From the NCBI GenBank assembly GCA_900239685.1, contig OENT01000147.1, positions 62,001-126,000 of the forward strand: a DNA stretch of 64,000 nucleotides, written 5' to 3'. Each line of letters starts with the position of its first letter. Position 1 is the stretch's first letter. The DNA comes from Rotaria macrura (taxonomy: Eukaryota; Rotifera; Eurotatoria; Philodinida; Philodinidae). Position numbers and translations under genes: made by a program. Below, one piece after another: positions 1-13,600 of the stretch. The notes under the pieces are model-generated. The model worked only from the letters and a program-made list of their open reading frames with translations, ran no database searches and was not told the origin of the DNA.

Positions 1-521
1 ATCCATATAACATTGAACAACTATGGATTCAATTGTGAAAAGAAACAATTAGTATATGTCTATCGAATATCTTGAATCGATAATGTACGAATAATAATAA
101 AAATTTTTAAATTTATATTTATCTATTTAATTCATGTATCACATAATGTTATGAAAATATCTAATTTTCAAGTAGATGAAAGTCATAGTGAGAACTGAAC
201 GTCTATTATGATAAGTATGAAATAAAAAAATTCGTCACTTGTACGGAAAAGTAGAAGTTGATTTTTTATGAAATACAACTTACTTTTTTTTATAATGATA
301 TGTAATCATGAGACTTTTTCATATGATTAATATGCTAACATCTATCAGATTACACGGTGATAAGCTTAAATGATTCAGAACTTCGTTATCAGATAGTCTC
401 AATAAAAGAAAATACACTCGAATATTTATGATGATTGACTTTGATTTTCTATCGAAATAATCTCTTGTTAACAAGGAAAAAAATAGAATCGAAAATAAAT
501 CTATCATTTATTTACTCCAAG

Positions 522-3500
522 GCAACGAAAGATTGATTGGCTGGTTAGCTGAATTAGCAAATCATACACATCAATATTATAATGATTCAGATCCAACGTC
601 TGGTCCAACAAAAACATCGAAATATATAACGGCACTTTATTTCACTTTCTCATCTCTTACGTCAGTCGGTTTCGGCAACGTGAGGTTCGATAGAATGTTT
701 CATTTTTAAGATTTTCTTTTGTTTTCTTAAATTGAATCTGTTTCTAGTCCAAATACGAATAGTGAAAAAGGTTTCTCAATCATAATCATGCTCGTAGGAT
801 GTGAGTTTATGGCTTTCTTTTCTTACATTGTTTTTCTTTGTGCTTTAGTTAACTATTGACTTGCATGCATGTTGTCAATGTTGTGTTATATTGATGTTTG
901 CATAGCTTATTGTTTTAGGATTACGCATAACATGGCGTGATAGATTAATTTGTGCATCTGATCAACCATATAATTGCTTATCAATGATAAATTATAATAG
1001 CAGAAATTTGAATACAAACAAAAAAAAACGAAAACGCACTCGGTGATGAACCCAGTCTTCATTGAATCATTTCTCATTGCTTTTTATTTTAACCTTCTAT
1101 TTCTAACATCAATCACATTGAAAAATGTCAGAGAGTGCATCAGAACAAAAAACAAGTGATATTAAATGAAAATTGCCCGTTTTCCTTGATTGATGCTGAT
1201 ACTGATTAGTTCTACTACATACTTGGAACAGAAGTTTCTCTTTTCACCTATAATATAGTAATCGAATACAAAAATGAGCATGCGATTTTCTTGTTTTCAA
1301 GTATATCTCTATAAATAGATAGATTTTAGCCCTAGCATATTTATATGTGAGTGTTTTCTCCTTTTTAGCTTTGATGTACGCCAGTATATTTGGTAATGTA
1401 AGTGCAATTATCCAGAGACTTTATTCGGGTACAGCCCGGTATCAAATACAAATGTTGAGGTACGCAAATAATTTTCATAAAAGATATTTCTCACTGTACG
1501 TGTATGATGCTCTATTTAGAGTAAAAGAATTCATTCGTTTTCATCAAATTCCTAATCCTCTTCGACAACGATTAGAAGATTATTTTAATCATGCATGGAA
1601 CTATACGAAGTAAAACATTATTGTCATACATATATTTGTATAAGGCTTTGTTCTGAATGCTTTCAGTGGTATCGACATGAATATGGTGCTCAAAGGCTTT
1701 CCTGAATGTTTACAAGCTGATATTTGTCTTCATTTAAATAGTCAGCTACTGAAAAATTGTCCTGCATTTAAAGGTTAATGAGAGTTCGATTCGTTGTTTT
1801 TAATCATCTCTTAATTCTAGATGCTAGCGAAGGTTGTTTACGAACATTTTCAATGAAATTCAAAACAACACATGCGCCACCAGGTGATATAATTACACAT
1901 CGTGGTGATATTTTAACATCATTATATTTTATTTCACGTGGCTCAATTGAAATATTAAAAGATGATAATGTGGTTGCTATTTTAAGTATGTTTCTTTATC
2001 ATAGGTTGTCAATAATTTACTATTCGAGACTTCTTGTTCTATTGATATGTTCGTTAAGGTAAAGATGATATTCTTGGAGAAAATCCCGTTTTATATAGTG
2101 AACCAGGAAAATCTGCATTTAATGTTCGTGCATTGACATATTGTGATTTACATAAAATTTTACGAGATGATCTACTTGAAGTAATTGATATGTATCCTGA
2201 ATTTGCACAAAGTTTTTGTCAAAATTTGAAAATTACTTTAACATTACGAGATGTATGTATAACGTGATTTTGTTTGGTTAATTCGACAATTCAAGTATGA
2301 ATTTACTTTTTTGATATATATTGAAGGAAGATCTCGTTGCAAAATCAAATGAATGTCGATCGAAATATCTTCCAAATCAACCAATTTATCGAGGAAGTTC
2401 GTATATGAAACAAGTCTGTTTCTTAGTTTAGTTTTCTCATTTTTCTTTTTTTTAGGTAGTAATAGAACAGAAGACGATACTGTATCAATCATGGGCCCAC
2501 AGTTCGATGAGTTTCAAAGTGGAGCAGGTAAGATATTGTTGTTTTCAACGTTGAAAAGGTTTTTTTCCGGATCGGAAGACTCTATTTGATTATAAAAATC
2601 ATAATTGGAGTGTGTTTATTTTCAAATGAAATATGTTGTCTCGCATAGAAATATATTCAAGTTTTCATAAGGTCAGACTCACCTTTATTTATGACTAGCA
2701 TGATACAAATATAGTATTAAGTTGACTTTTGATAGTTGATATGCGTATCATAGAACCAATTGATAGCATCAGTTAGCTTTGATAGTCGTGCATTATGAAT
2801 AAAAGTAAATACGAAATACAATCTGAAACATAAATTTTGGTTCGATGAATACGATAATGAAATATATAGTTTCTTTCGTATGTATTGATTTGGTAGAGAA
2901 AAATAAGTGTCGAAACCGATTTGTGCCTTTTATTTTCGACTGGTGAGATCAATTTTTATTCAAGAGAAACATTCTTTTACCAATTATTTAGAGAATACCT
3001 AAATGTCATACAATTTCATAATTGTTTCTGTTTCATCCCTACAAGGGAAAAGATATATAATAGTTCGTCTGTATTGATCGTGTTAGTTTTGTGTGTCGAT
3101 TCGTTTTTGAATTGAGTTCGTTGCGAAAGTCTTTTGTCATGCTTGACAATTGGCCTTTATTTGAAGCAACAAATGACGAAATCGACTTTCTTCATTTTGA
3201 AGACACTTAAAGAACATCAGAATGTTCGGATATGCCTTTTTGGATGCGTTGGTTCAATTCTATTGTGAACTCATAAAACGTCGATGGTGATATTTGAAAG
3301 AAATCGAATACAATTTTACTTTCACAATTGCTGCTTTCGGTGATTGTCACTTTGAACATTCGTCATCCACTGATTCTTGTGATGTATAGGAACGTAATAT
3401 TTGCTTGATTGTCGCAGTACCTATGCTATGGGCCCCAAAATCATTTTCACGTGGTAGAAGAGCCAATTCCATCAACTTTCGACATAGTTTTTCCTTCTAC

Positions 3501-6500
3501 CAAATGAATGTCATTCATTTCTCTGCAGTCGTTTTTGACAATTAAAAGTTCGTATGATTAGAAAACAAAATACAACTATCATGAACTCAGATATTACTAT
3601 GTGTTATCACAATATTCTCTATAGACTAGAGCGGCTCATAGATATTCATATTGAAAAACAAAGTATATGCAAGAAAGACATTGATTACTAGAGTATTTAT
3701 TCATGAAAATACAGCTTTGCTAGAATAATTACAATAATTCAAATAAATCAAACACCACTACAACAGGACGCCAATATGAAAAGTGAAGCAAGATACTATG
3801 TACACATGCATTTTAAAGAAATTTGATAAACTTTTAACACATACAGAATTGTATGACTCTGTTTTCTTGTACGTCAATTTTAACCGGTTTAGAATTTCTA
3901 TAAAATGTATCAAAGTCATGCGATGATGGTAGATTATGATTAGTCGTGCTTCTTGATCTATAATTATAATTCGTTGTCAGATCTCAGCTTGTGCACTTAA
4001 AAATTGAATTTTATCAAAATCAATAATAGTTTATTTTCGTTTCAAAGTTTACTTTTTTGGTGAACACCATATTTCATTTCTAAACAACAATAGCAAACAG
4101 TAGATCGTTTCTTTTGAAATAAATGGATCGATTTCGTTTCTTACCTTGTCTCTGATTCATCGCATCAGATACGCATGCTTTAGCTTTAGTTTTTGTTCTT
4201 GTTTCATCTACTTTCTTCGATACTTGTTCTCGCAATACGACTTCTCAAAAGATATAAATATACATTTTGAATGATATGATATTGAATTGGATTGAAATCA
4301 CATGTTTCGTGCTTGTCTACCTTGTTCATTTACATTATCAATTGTTTCTTCAGCGATGTAATCAAGCAAAAAAAGAATGTCTTCATGATCAGTGGCGGAT
4401 CGAGGATATTAGTAAGAGGATGGCGCTCCTGGTCAAAAAAACATTTTTTAAAGCCTAATTGAGGCAGTACGACTCCTGTCTGTCTCCTTTTTGATGGGGA
4501 AATAGAAAATAATTTCGTGAGAGTTATGAAACCCACCGGTTAGCCGAACTGGTGTATCCAACAGTGTTCATGATTTTTTATTTGTTATGTATTTCAATTA
4601 TGTCTACCTTTCACTGCATCGTCATCTATTGAACCGGTAGGACTAAAAATAAAGTACAATTCCATGGAGATATATTAGAAATGACGAGTTTTTCATCAAA
4701 TTTTTACGAATCAAAATAGTACATGTAGACTGATAAAGACTTATTGTTTATCATAAATATACTATGGTATAATTATGAAGACAATTATTCTCCAAAAGTC
4801 TACATATACTCACTTTTTGCAATGAAAATCTTCCAGTTGTTTTTCTTTTTGGTTTTCTAAATTAAATGTACCTATGAATAACTTCTTGTGTTGATTGGAT
4901 GGTAGCTGAGCTGACTTCTGTAGCTTTCTCGACAGCCTAATAAATAAAAGTCATAGATGAAAAACTTAGTAATACTGACAAAAATTTTAAAACAAAAAAA
5001 TACCGAATATCCAGCGACAGTGAGTTTTTCACCAAGAAAAATAGTTGTATGAAAAGTAACTTGTGGAATATTTTGTACAGTGTCAACCGGCTAAGTATTT
5101 ATATGAATTAAAGAAAGTTAACATATAAAATATTTCAACTCACACAATGCCCTATTTCTTGAACGTTTTCAATTGTATTATCTTTACCATGAATAGTTGT
5201 TCTCATGATACTGTTTGAAATAGTGTCAGTAGCGTCCTTGACTTCATCAGTTTTCTTCAATGTATGATCCGTTAATTGAGTATCTTTAAATAAAATCAAT
5301 AAAATAAATCTACGTGGCACTTCACTTCAACAATGTGTATATACCTATTGTTGTAGCTTGTTTAACTTTTTCATTGACTTTTTGTGACACATCATCATAG
5401 AGTTGAACTTCAGGTGTGTTATCTAGATCAACTTTTCTCTTTACAGCATAATGAGCGTCATCATCGTTTCTCGAGACATCATCTATTGATTCGGAACATA
5501 AATCAAAAAAGAAAAGAATTTCGATCATATGTTGTATGAGACAATATTGATTTGCAGCTAGATGATCTGATAAATACTTTTTTTTATTTGCAATATTTTT
5601 TAATTCACCGTCTTTAAAATATCACTGCGTCGACAGCATCACTACTATTTTATCATCTGATATATCGTAAAAAATCGAAATCACATATGTCACAAGATTC
5701 TGACTTGCCCTCTTGTTTTTCATTACGTTTTATTTCTTCGTCAGATTTTGATTTTTAACATGTGAAGAAATCAATTTACAATTCAGTTCCTATTAGATAT
5801 ATCTGAAAGTCAAGTGCATCATAATGATTGCATAAGGTATACTACATGGAATTTGAACATCTGAATTGATCAAGTTCAATGTGAATAGCAGTTATTTATA
5901 TTTCATTCATAGAAGGAACTGGAAGTGAACGAAGAAAACGGATTTCATGTTTGATTAGAATAGATCAACATGCACGAGAATCAATGATATAAAATCTGAA
6001 GGATTACAGATTTCTCTAAAAAAATGGAGCAATTATTTTTAGACAATGTTTATACTAGGTACATAAAACTCTAGATTTCACTATTTATCGTTAGCGAACA
6101 TCAAGAAACATGGTTTAAATCATTTGAATACTTAATACTATCTGAACCGATACATAAGTCGCCGTGCTCTCGCGTGCAAATCATTTATTGTGAACATAAA
6201 AATCATATAGTCGTGTTCACAAATCTGGCTTTAACTTACCATAAATATGAGTTACTGTAACGTAGACCGGAGTATTATTAATATTTATCGATGGATTATG
6301 AATATACGACATAGTTTTGTGTGTAGTAAATTAACAAGGAAAAAAACAATGTCTGCAAAAAATTCATAATAATTGAACACTTTGCTCGTTACATTTTAAG
6401 AATATGTACTCGATTGATCTAACGAAATATAACAGGGAGCAAATCTAAACTTGCTTTCGTTTTTAACGGAACAATATTTGTCAGTTAGCGTAGTCAGTCA

Positions 6501-9114
6501 ATGAAAAGGTCTTCTCGGTCGAATAGAATAATATTTCACAGAATAAGAGAAAAATAGAAAGATAACAGTTTCATATTGTCTGATTCAGCTTATTAAAATA
6601 TATTTATATATATATAGTTCTTGCAATTTCTATTTCTTTGTCTATTCCTTTTATACTGAACAACCTCATCAAATAGAGAGAAAAAAATTTCTACATAGAC
6701 AAATTAAGAAAAACCAATATTATGATATAGTAATAATGGAGTCAACAAGTTTAAATTAAGACGTATAGAACAACTTCTTGTACCGTTACCAGGAATGATC
6801 ATAACCTTAATTCATGCACTCATTCAAGCAATCGAATCATTGCTGCTTTTCTTATAATTCTACTAGTGCAGATGTTAAACCAGTAGTAATGGGGATGAGT
6901 AATCATTATATAGGATGTAAATGAAATAAAACAATTGAGCAAAGAACTATCAGACAAGTCAAATTCTATTATCATGATTGAAACTGTTTCATCTTTAACT
7001 TATGTAACTCAGGTGAAATCCTCCAGCTATTTCATTTCTGCATTGGTCATTTATCAAATCTTTATAAGGAGTCGAAAATCGTTTTCATTATATGCATATT
7101 CAATATACTGCAAGTTTATCAGTCAGACCAAAGAAAGCAAAAACAATAGCTATTCAACGTTGCATAGATAATCTTGGTGAACGATATTATGACTGTACTG
7201 TAAATTCTATGAAAATTCTTAAACGTATTTTCATTTATATTTTCTAAGAAGAAAAAAAATTGGCACAAAATCAATTTTATTCTCTTTAATTATATTTCAT
7301 CATTGCTAGAATTTTAGTATATACGTGTAATAAAACATGTTCTTCACAAATCAGAATTCTCTAAAAATTTATCGGCCATATTTCATCTTCATATTCTATT
7401 TTTTTGTCGACATTTGGACAATCAACCTTTGATTTTATCATTTGTTATATATAGAAATCAAAGACGCAATAGTCACATATACTCCTTAAACTTTAATAGA
7501 TTGTGTATATTTACAAGTAAGAATATAATGTACACTCATATTCATTTCAAAAAAACAACTATAGAAAGTATTTGAACAAGATTGTTTTATTACTTAATTA
7601 TATATGAATATATATATATCAATTAAGAACCTTGAAATTTAGCTTCTCGTTTTTCACGAAATGCATTTCGTCCCTCAATAATATCGTTCGAATTTCGACA
7701 TGCATCGATAGCAGTGCTTATAGCTAAATTATCATCTTCATGTTCAATCATTGATTTTATTGCACGTATTGATAATGGAGCATTTAATGATATTCGTCGA
7801 GCCAAATCCAACACATATTGATCTAAACTATCATGATTTTCACATACATATTGAATCAATCCGATTGAATGAGCTTGTTTAGCTGATATACGTTCACCAG
7901 TGTAAAGTATCATTTTAGCCTCAGATTCACCAACTAATTTTATCAAACGATCAATTATATCTTTGGGACACGGTAGACCTAATTTAACAGCCGGAATACT
8001 AAAAAGAGCATCTTGAGATGCAATACGTATATCAACATTCATAGCTAGTGCAAGACCCCCACCTAAACAATAACCACTAATTTTTGCTATAATAGGTACT
8101 GGATATTGAAGAAGTTTAAGACGAATATTTGGTATCGTTCGATCTATATTTTCATCTTCTTTGTCGAACAAATCAGCACCGGAACAGAATGATATTTGTC
8201 CGTGGCCAGTGATGATTAGAACACGAATAGTTTTATGATTTAAAAGACAATCATCTAATAAGTTAGAAAAACCAAACCACATTTGACGTGATATTGCATT
8301 ACGTTTCGCTGGATTGTTTATTGTGATACGTCCGATACGAGATGATTCGTCGAGAATATCGAATAAGATAAGACCAGATGCATATTCTTTTGTAATAAAT
8401 AATTCGCCCATTTTTCTACAATGTTAAACAATCAATTGCATCTAGTTTAAAATATTTGATTTCTATTCTTATTGAAAACGACGGGTATAACTAGAACCAA
8501 TCAATAAATAGAGACATCTTACTATTTAGGTATACTCGAATTTAATCCTCAATTAGCAGGTCAAGATATAACTCCAGCTAATCTGGAATTCGGCTCAATA
8601 ACATCTCGCCGGCGCGAACGACGAGGAAAATCGTTTAGTGGAGCATCTGCACTTCAAGGTAAATGCTTGAAAAGTTTCACTGTTTCACATCCAGTATTGA
8701 AAATTCAGGTAATCAACATGGGTTTTATTCGCATCAGCCGTCGTTATTTGCTGCAGTTAATGATGAAGTAACTCCATCGGTTAGTTTAAGAAAACATGTT
8801 AAAATGAAATTCGTGAGACCGTTTTTTTTTTTAATTTACTTTGTCTTTTAGGCACGTCTGTCTCAATCATTTGATCCATATCAATCAAGTGTTGAATATC
8901 GTTTGCAAGAATTGACTAAGTAAAATATCTATCGAGATAGTGTTTCAGTATGCTTTGTTTTTACTGTTCTATTTTATTTAGACGACTATCGATATTAGAG
9001 ACAAAATTAACTGAAGATGTATCCACTGTTCTTTCCATACTTAGACGTCAATTTCCATCAAATAATTTATCAATGTCTATGTCTTCGACTGATATGTTGC
9101 AAACTAATTCTTAA
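522..9114 (+). CDS. Erg-type (KCNH2/6/7-like) voltage-gated potassium channel, 3' part
   Basis: Pore-forming subunit of a plasma-membrane K+ channel; the 5' exons (PAS, S1-S5) lie outside the window. Exons: 522-684, 748-800, 1369-1459, 1520-1609, 1667-1773, 1821-1985, 2059-2252, 2327-2396, 2456-2527, 8530-8658, 8709-8779, 8852-8919, 8982-9114; all phases join. Visible in order: pore helix and selectivity filter SVGFGN, S6 with [21 protein letters not shown]-linker ([18 protein letters not shown]), cyclic-nucleotide-binding homology domain ([39 protein letters not shown]), and a final coiled coil (RLSILETKL...[12 protein letters not shown]) like the erg C-terminal assembly segment. The Phe in the filter and near-identity through S6 place it in the erg branch rather than eag or elk. 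The intron 2528-8529 (6.0 kb) contains two minus-strand genes. AATAAA lies about 245 bases after the stop. Sequence 1-521 is intron. Confidence 0.93.
4862..5528 (-). CDS. Small amphipathic, LEA-like protein of unknown function, nested in K+ channel intron
   Basis: Not recognised as a named family. Four exons on the minus strand: 5528-5345, 5283-5144, 5090-5004 and 4936-4862; phases join to a 161-residue protein. Apart from a short hydrophobic start, the N-terminal two thirds are hydrophilic, rich in Asp, Lys, Thr and Val, with weakly periodic stretches such as [15 protein letters not shown] and [20 protein letters not shown]; the last exon has [18 protein letters not shown]. This spacing of charged and Ala/Thr residues recalls group 3 LEA proteins or other amphipathic-helix proteins, which bdelloids use in desiccation, but a clean 11-residue repeat cannot be shown and the third exon ([17 protein letters not shown]) is ordinary. 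The ATG at 5528 is the first in frame; further 5' exons cannot be excluded. It lies wholly inside the host gene's large intron, antisense to it. Confidence 0.45.
7623..8411 (-). CDS. Enoyl-CoA hydratase/isomerase-family protein, intronless, probably non-canonical catalysis
   Basis: Single-exon crotonase-fold protein of 262 residues, the usual family length. N-terminal substrate-binding part has [11 protein letters not shown]; the first oxyanion-hole segment is FCSGADLF (about residues 75-82) and the second is [20 protein letters not shown] (about 115-134). Family members usually hydrate trans-2-enoyl-CoA in fatty-acid or amino-acid breakdown using two Glu residues. Here the first Glu position (GGG-x-E-LA in canonical enzymes) is Ala and the second (P-E) is Ala in [10 protein letters not shown], so classical hydratase activity is doubtful; isomerase, hydrolase or another CoA reaction is possible. 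The [10 protein letters not shown] and [15 protein letters not shown] segments resemble bacterial paralogues more than animal mitochondrial ECHS1 or AUH. No clear targeting presequence or peroxisomal C-terminal signal (ends FQGS). It is nested antisense in the K+ channel intron, 119 bases from the next host exon. Confidence 0.9.
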   Translation of the reverse strand: MGELFITKEYASGLILFDILDESSRIGRITINNPAKRNAISRQMWFGFSNLLDDCLLNHKTIRVLIITGHGQISFCSGADLFDKEDENIDRTIPNIRLKLLQYPVPIIAKISGYCLGGGLALAMNVDIRIASQDALFSIPAVKLGLPCPKDIIDRLIKLVGESEAKMILYTGERISAKQAHSIGLIQYVCENHDSLDQYVLDLARRISLNAPLSIRAIKSMIEHEDDNLAISTAIDACRNSNDIIEGRNAFREKREAKFQGS

Positions 9115-10618
9115 AACAAAACAAAAAATCTTCTGTGATAATCTATTTCTCTCTTTATCTGTCTATTCTGTCTATCTATCTATCTATCGTTCATATTGTG
9201 TGTCGTTTTTTTGCAAATTCAAAATCTTGAACTGATAAAAAGAGAAAAATATTCGGATTAATCTATCTATTATACGTTTCTGTTCATAAGTTCCGTCCTG
9301 TTGTTACCCCTTGTTCCTTCACGTCGACCGATAGCAATACGTATTTTGTTTTGTGTATTAAATAAAAGAAAACTTTGCAATGTAATATTGTGTTGTAACC
9401 TTCAACAAAACGCTTTGATTGTCTTTTAGAGCGAGCAAATAGTTTACGTTAGCATAGTGCGACATCTTTTATTTCTCCTAGTAACATTGTAATTGGCTGT
9501 AATTGAATTAACCAATCGATGTGACATTCAATCGGACAAAGCAATTCATCAACCTTTTTTTTTGTATGAATGGAATTTTGAACGTTTGCTTATACATCTG
9601 AATAATCATCCAACAATGCAAGTATTCCATGGTATTTAGTAAAATACGAATGAAATCCATGTATACTATTAAATTAACTGGAAATATTGAGGAGTGTTTG
9701 GTCGATTAGAGTTTACTCAACTTGACATGAATATGTTCTTTTTTTTTGAAGACAACTGTCTAATGTGATTTTTTGTGACGTTAATAAGATCGATCAGGTG
9801 AGAAAACTTCGAAAAGAGTTCTTTCATTTCTTACGTATTAATCTTTCTAGGATATGTATCAGTAGACTATATGATACTTCACATGATTTGGTACAATCAA
9901 CAGGTAACGTCATGTCACACTCTATAATATCAGATACTATTAGTATCGAATAGAATTTCTGAACTACGGATGAAATAGAAGTACTGTTAATATTAAAGAT
10001 TAATACATACGGAGTGAAATTCTTCTTGTTTCTACAAGATTCAATTTACGTGTTCTTCGAATAAGCACAAATTATAAAGAACCAGCTATATTTTCATAAA
10101 TTAAAAGGCATATGAATATTTTTGATTTTAAACATTTTGATGTTAGACAGGAAATCTAGTGGTTCTTGTAATTTACTATTAGATCTTAATTTAAAGTTAT
10201 TCAGATGTCATACGAGAATTTTATTTGAAAAATTTAATTCGAAGTTAATGATGAAGGAGATCATTAAAATCAAAATGGAAATTCACTTGGTACTAATTTG
10301 TTTCTTTATTATATAGAACAAATGTCTTATCAATCTCTAGAAGATCAATAATTAGATACTGTCATAAATGAGTACGTTGAAGAAGCACTTTATATTATTG
10401 ATACAACACCAAATTCATATATTTTGTAGATTTTAACAAAACGAAAAATGAATCTTTTTATTCGCTCACTGTGCGATGAATGGAAAATCAATTACATATG
10501 AACAGAATATTAATATAGAATTATTTCAAATGTTATTGCATTCTTTTTAAAAATTAAATTAGAATAAAATTTCAATTATATTTAGAACATGATAATTTGT
10601 AATTAATCTATTATAGAT
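9115..10618. other. Intergenic, K+ channel 3' region to DUF3504 gene
   Basis: Begins with the K+ channel 3' UTR (poly(A) signal AATAAA near 9359). A short TCTA/TCTG microsatellite lies at about 9156-9188. The rest is AT-rich with no coding exon that I can support; upstream exons or UTR of the next gene could be hidden here. Confidence 0.5.
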
Positions 10619-13600
10619 ATGAACAATCAAATTACGGAAGCTTCTTCGGCAAATCACGAAGGTAAACAAAAACAAAAGTTTCGTGAAATGCAATCTAAAG
10701 GAAGTTTTCGAAGAGTTGAAGCATCAATCTACTTGTCTGAATAAGGTTCAAACACAATAACTCTAAGATAAAAAGAATTCAAGTATCTAATTATTTACGA
10801 GAGTGATAACAGTAAACCCATAAGACGAGAACTAAATTATCATGTCAGCAATTGAAACTAATAACAGAGTATTACCTTGATTGATTTCTCGTTAGAAACG
10901 AATATGACTTAACAGCATTAGTAATTGTTCATCCTTGATGGTAGAGTACAGAAGTCGAAAGCAGTTTTTCAACAAGACGTGCGAATGAATTTTCCTTAAT
11001 TATCTACAGTGATGATCGTTCCACGTCAATATTCGGTTATGTTCTATACTTCCCCGACGGTTCGAAGGTATTAAAAGTACCGCAAACAACATCTCGCAAT
11101 CATATTCTAGAGAAAAAAAATTCGTTGACATATCATAAAATACAATGAATCAAGTAAGAAAATCTAATTTTAAGTGACCTGACTAAATCAATCACTCTCA
11201 GCAGGTGCAACTTGTTTCATACGTCAATTTTACATATGCAACATGAATTGTTTTTTTTTCTATTGAAATTTAGAGTCCAATGTTCTTCCAACAACACGAG
11301 AATCACAACAACAAATCAATGTTGTTGATGATGCTACACTTCAAGCTGTACTGAGTTCAATGAGTGAAGCAGAAATGAATGCTTTTCTCGAAGAATTAAA
11401 CAAAACAGGAAAAGCCTGTAAGATAATAACCAAATATACAACTATTGTTTAATCATTTGAATACGCGCCATATCACTGTGTTTGTTCGCTTCTGTTTTTC
11501 AGTTTTACCTGGCATAGGTCAAACAATTGAATTGCTAACTGTTGCCGCACCTGTTGAATTGCCAACAACGACAACAGCAGTTACAACAACAACAACGACT
11601 CAAACATCAGCTGAAACTCTTCTACAGGAATTAACAACACTTATTCAACAACCACCCGTTGATATCGTACCGATGAATATTGAACAAAAAGTTATCGGTC
11701 CAACATCACGCACAGGCAATACAGCTGTGAAATCAACAATAACATCCCATAATAATTCAACTGTTCGTAAACCAATTCAACAACAAATAACCAATGATGA
11801 ACGTATGTTTTTTGGACGACCATCAACTATTGGTCAAGGACAATATCATAATCGTACTGGATTAATGTCAGCAAATAAACAACAACAACAGCAACAACAA
11901 CAACAACAGCAGCAGCAACAACAACAACAAGCAATGGCATCTCAACAACGACGACCAATATCTTGGTTTCAGTAAATAATCTGAAAATCATTATCATTCA
12001 CATCTAATTTTATTTTTGTTTATCAATAGAAATCGTTCTCGACGTCATTCATCAGATGATGATGATGATTCTGATCGTGATTCATCTCCACCAATGAGTA
12101 GTAATGATAGCTTAGGACCAACACGCCGCTCAACACGTGTACCAAAACCAAAACAAGATGCAGATTTTGTTACATTTCCATTATTAGATCGAGATGAAAA
12201 TGGTAATCCAATACCACCAACACCATCATCGATGCCATTGAATAAAGCGGAAGACGACGAAGATGATATACCATATCGTTTAATGGACTATCCGCGTCCA
12301 CAGCAACAGCAAAATCAACAATCTCAATTATCGACAAGCGGTCCAGGACGTAAACCACGTACGACAGCTGAAATTCGAAGTACAACGAATATAAATAAAA
12401 AGCAAGCACGTTGGCCTGATGATGAAATGTATCATGTTAAATCATTTGTACCACTTATTATGCCTCAACAAATCATTAATCCTGCGACAATGAAGAATAA
12501 AATGACATTATGTAAACCATTAGTATCTGAACGCGAAGTTGAAGCTAAGCCAACAAGATTTACAATAGCAACACAAACAGGTTTCGAATGTTTCATTCTC
12601 CTATTTAAGTCGTAACATAGTTATTTTCTATTGTAGAAATGGAAAATATGATTCCTGATGTACCTCTACTTACTTTACCTGTACCTATTTATCTTCCATC
12701 ACCAACACCAAGCTACCGTTTATTTAAACCAAAAGCTGTACCCATACCAGTACCATTCTTTGTACCAATTATGATACCTATACAGAGAAATACGTTCAAA
12801 AACATAAGAGATTATCTTCAAGTAAGACAAAAGCGATGTTTATATGATGGAATATATATTCGACATTTAGACTCAACGCGATTTATTACCTGATGATCCA
12901 TTCGAAGCAGCACTTGTTATGCATGCTGAAAGTCTTGCACGGGCTGAAAATCAACCACAACAAACTATGACAACAGGACACGAGTCAGTTATGATGATGG
13001 ATTTAACACGTGATGGTCTGTTTGTTGTTGTTATTTTTCTGTTTCTAGTTGATTACTTTAAAATTTATTTCAATTAGATTCATATATAGCAACATCACAA
13101 ACGATTGAAAATTTGCCTGAACTTGATATTGAAGCTCATTATATTGATCCAGTTACATCAAACGATCCTGAAGTTCAAAAAGTATCCTATGCTAATAATT
13201 TTTCTTTCGAAAAACGATCTAAAAAGTGTTCAGCAAAATAGTATTTCATTCGTTTCTTTTCGATTAACATGAAATGTATATTAGTCTTAGTCGACGTAGC
13301 TTTTCTAATTTAAAAAATTCCTTAATCTGACCAGCAGTTTTCTTGTTCTCAACTTCGAATGAAATTAAAGATAGTATGGTTACTATTTTTAGACTTCGCT
13401 AAATCTATAATATAGAGCGAATTTCTGGAACTACGTTGACATCACTTACTAGTGCCGTAACTCAACTGTATTGATGAATTCTTCTCTTTTAATATTTTTC
13501 TAATCTACGTCATCAAATACTTCTACCTAAATCCTACTATGAGCTTCGTAATTTGAATCCCTTGTTTCCGTAGCTTCTTCGTATGTTACCTGATGCTGGT

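Larger units (their letters stand above)
2528..8529 (+). other. 6.0-kb host intron of the K+ channel gene
   Basis: Donor GTAAG at 2528 and acceptor TTTAG ending at 8529 join exon phases exactly (one leftover G plus GT makes a Gly codon). It is about tenfold longer than the next longest intron in this gene. It contains the minus-strand genes at 4862-5528 and 7623-8411. The remaining sequence (2528-4861, 5529-7622) holds only short AT-rich open frames without homology that I recognise. A stretch near 4390 beginning CAGTGGCGGATC looks like a transposon terminus but no matching partner end was found. Confidence 0.75.

Noticed and set aside
4527..4556. Imperfect palindrome around CACCGGTT and AACTGGTG
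   Set aside because: Too short and imperfect to distinguish from chance; no gene start or repeat boundary nearby.
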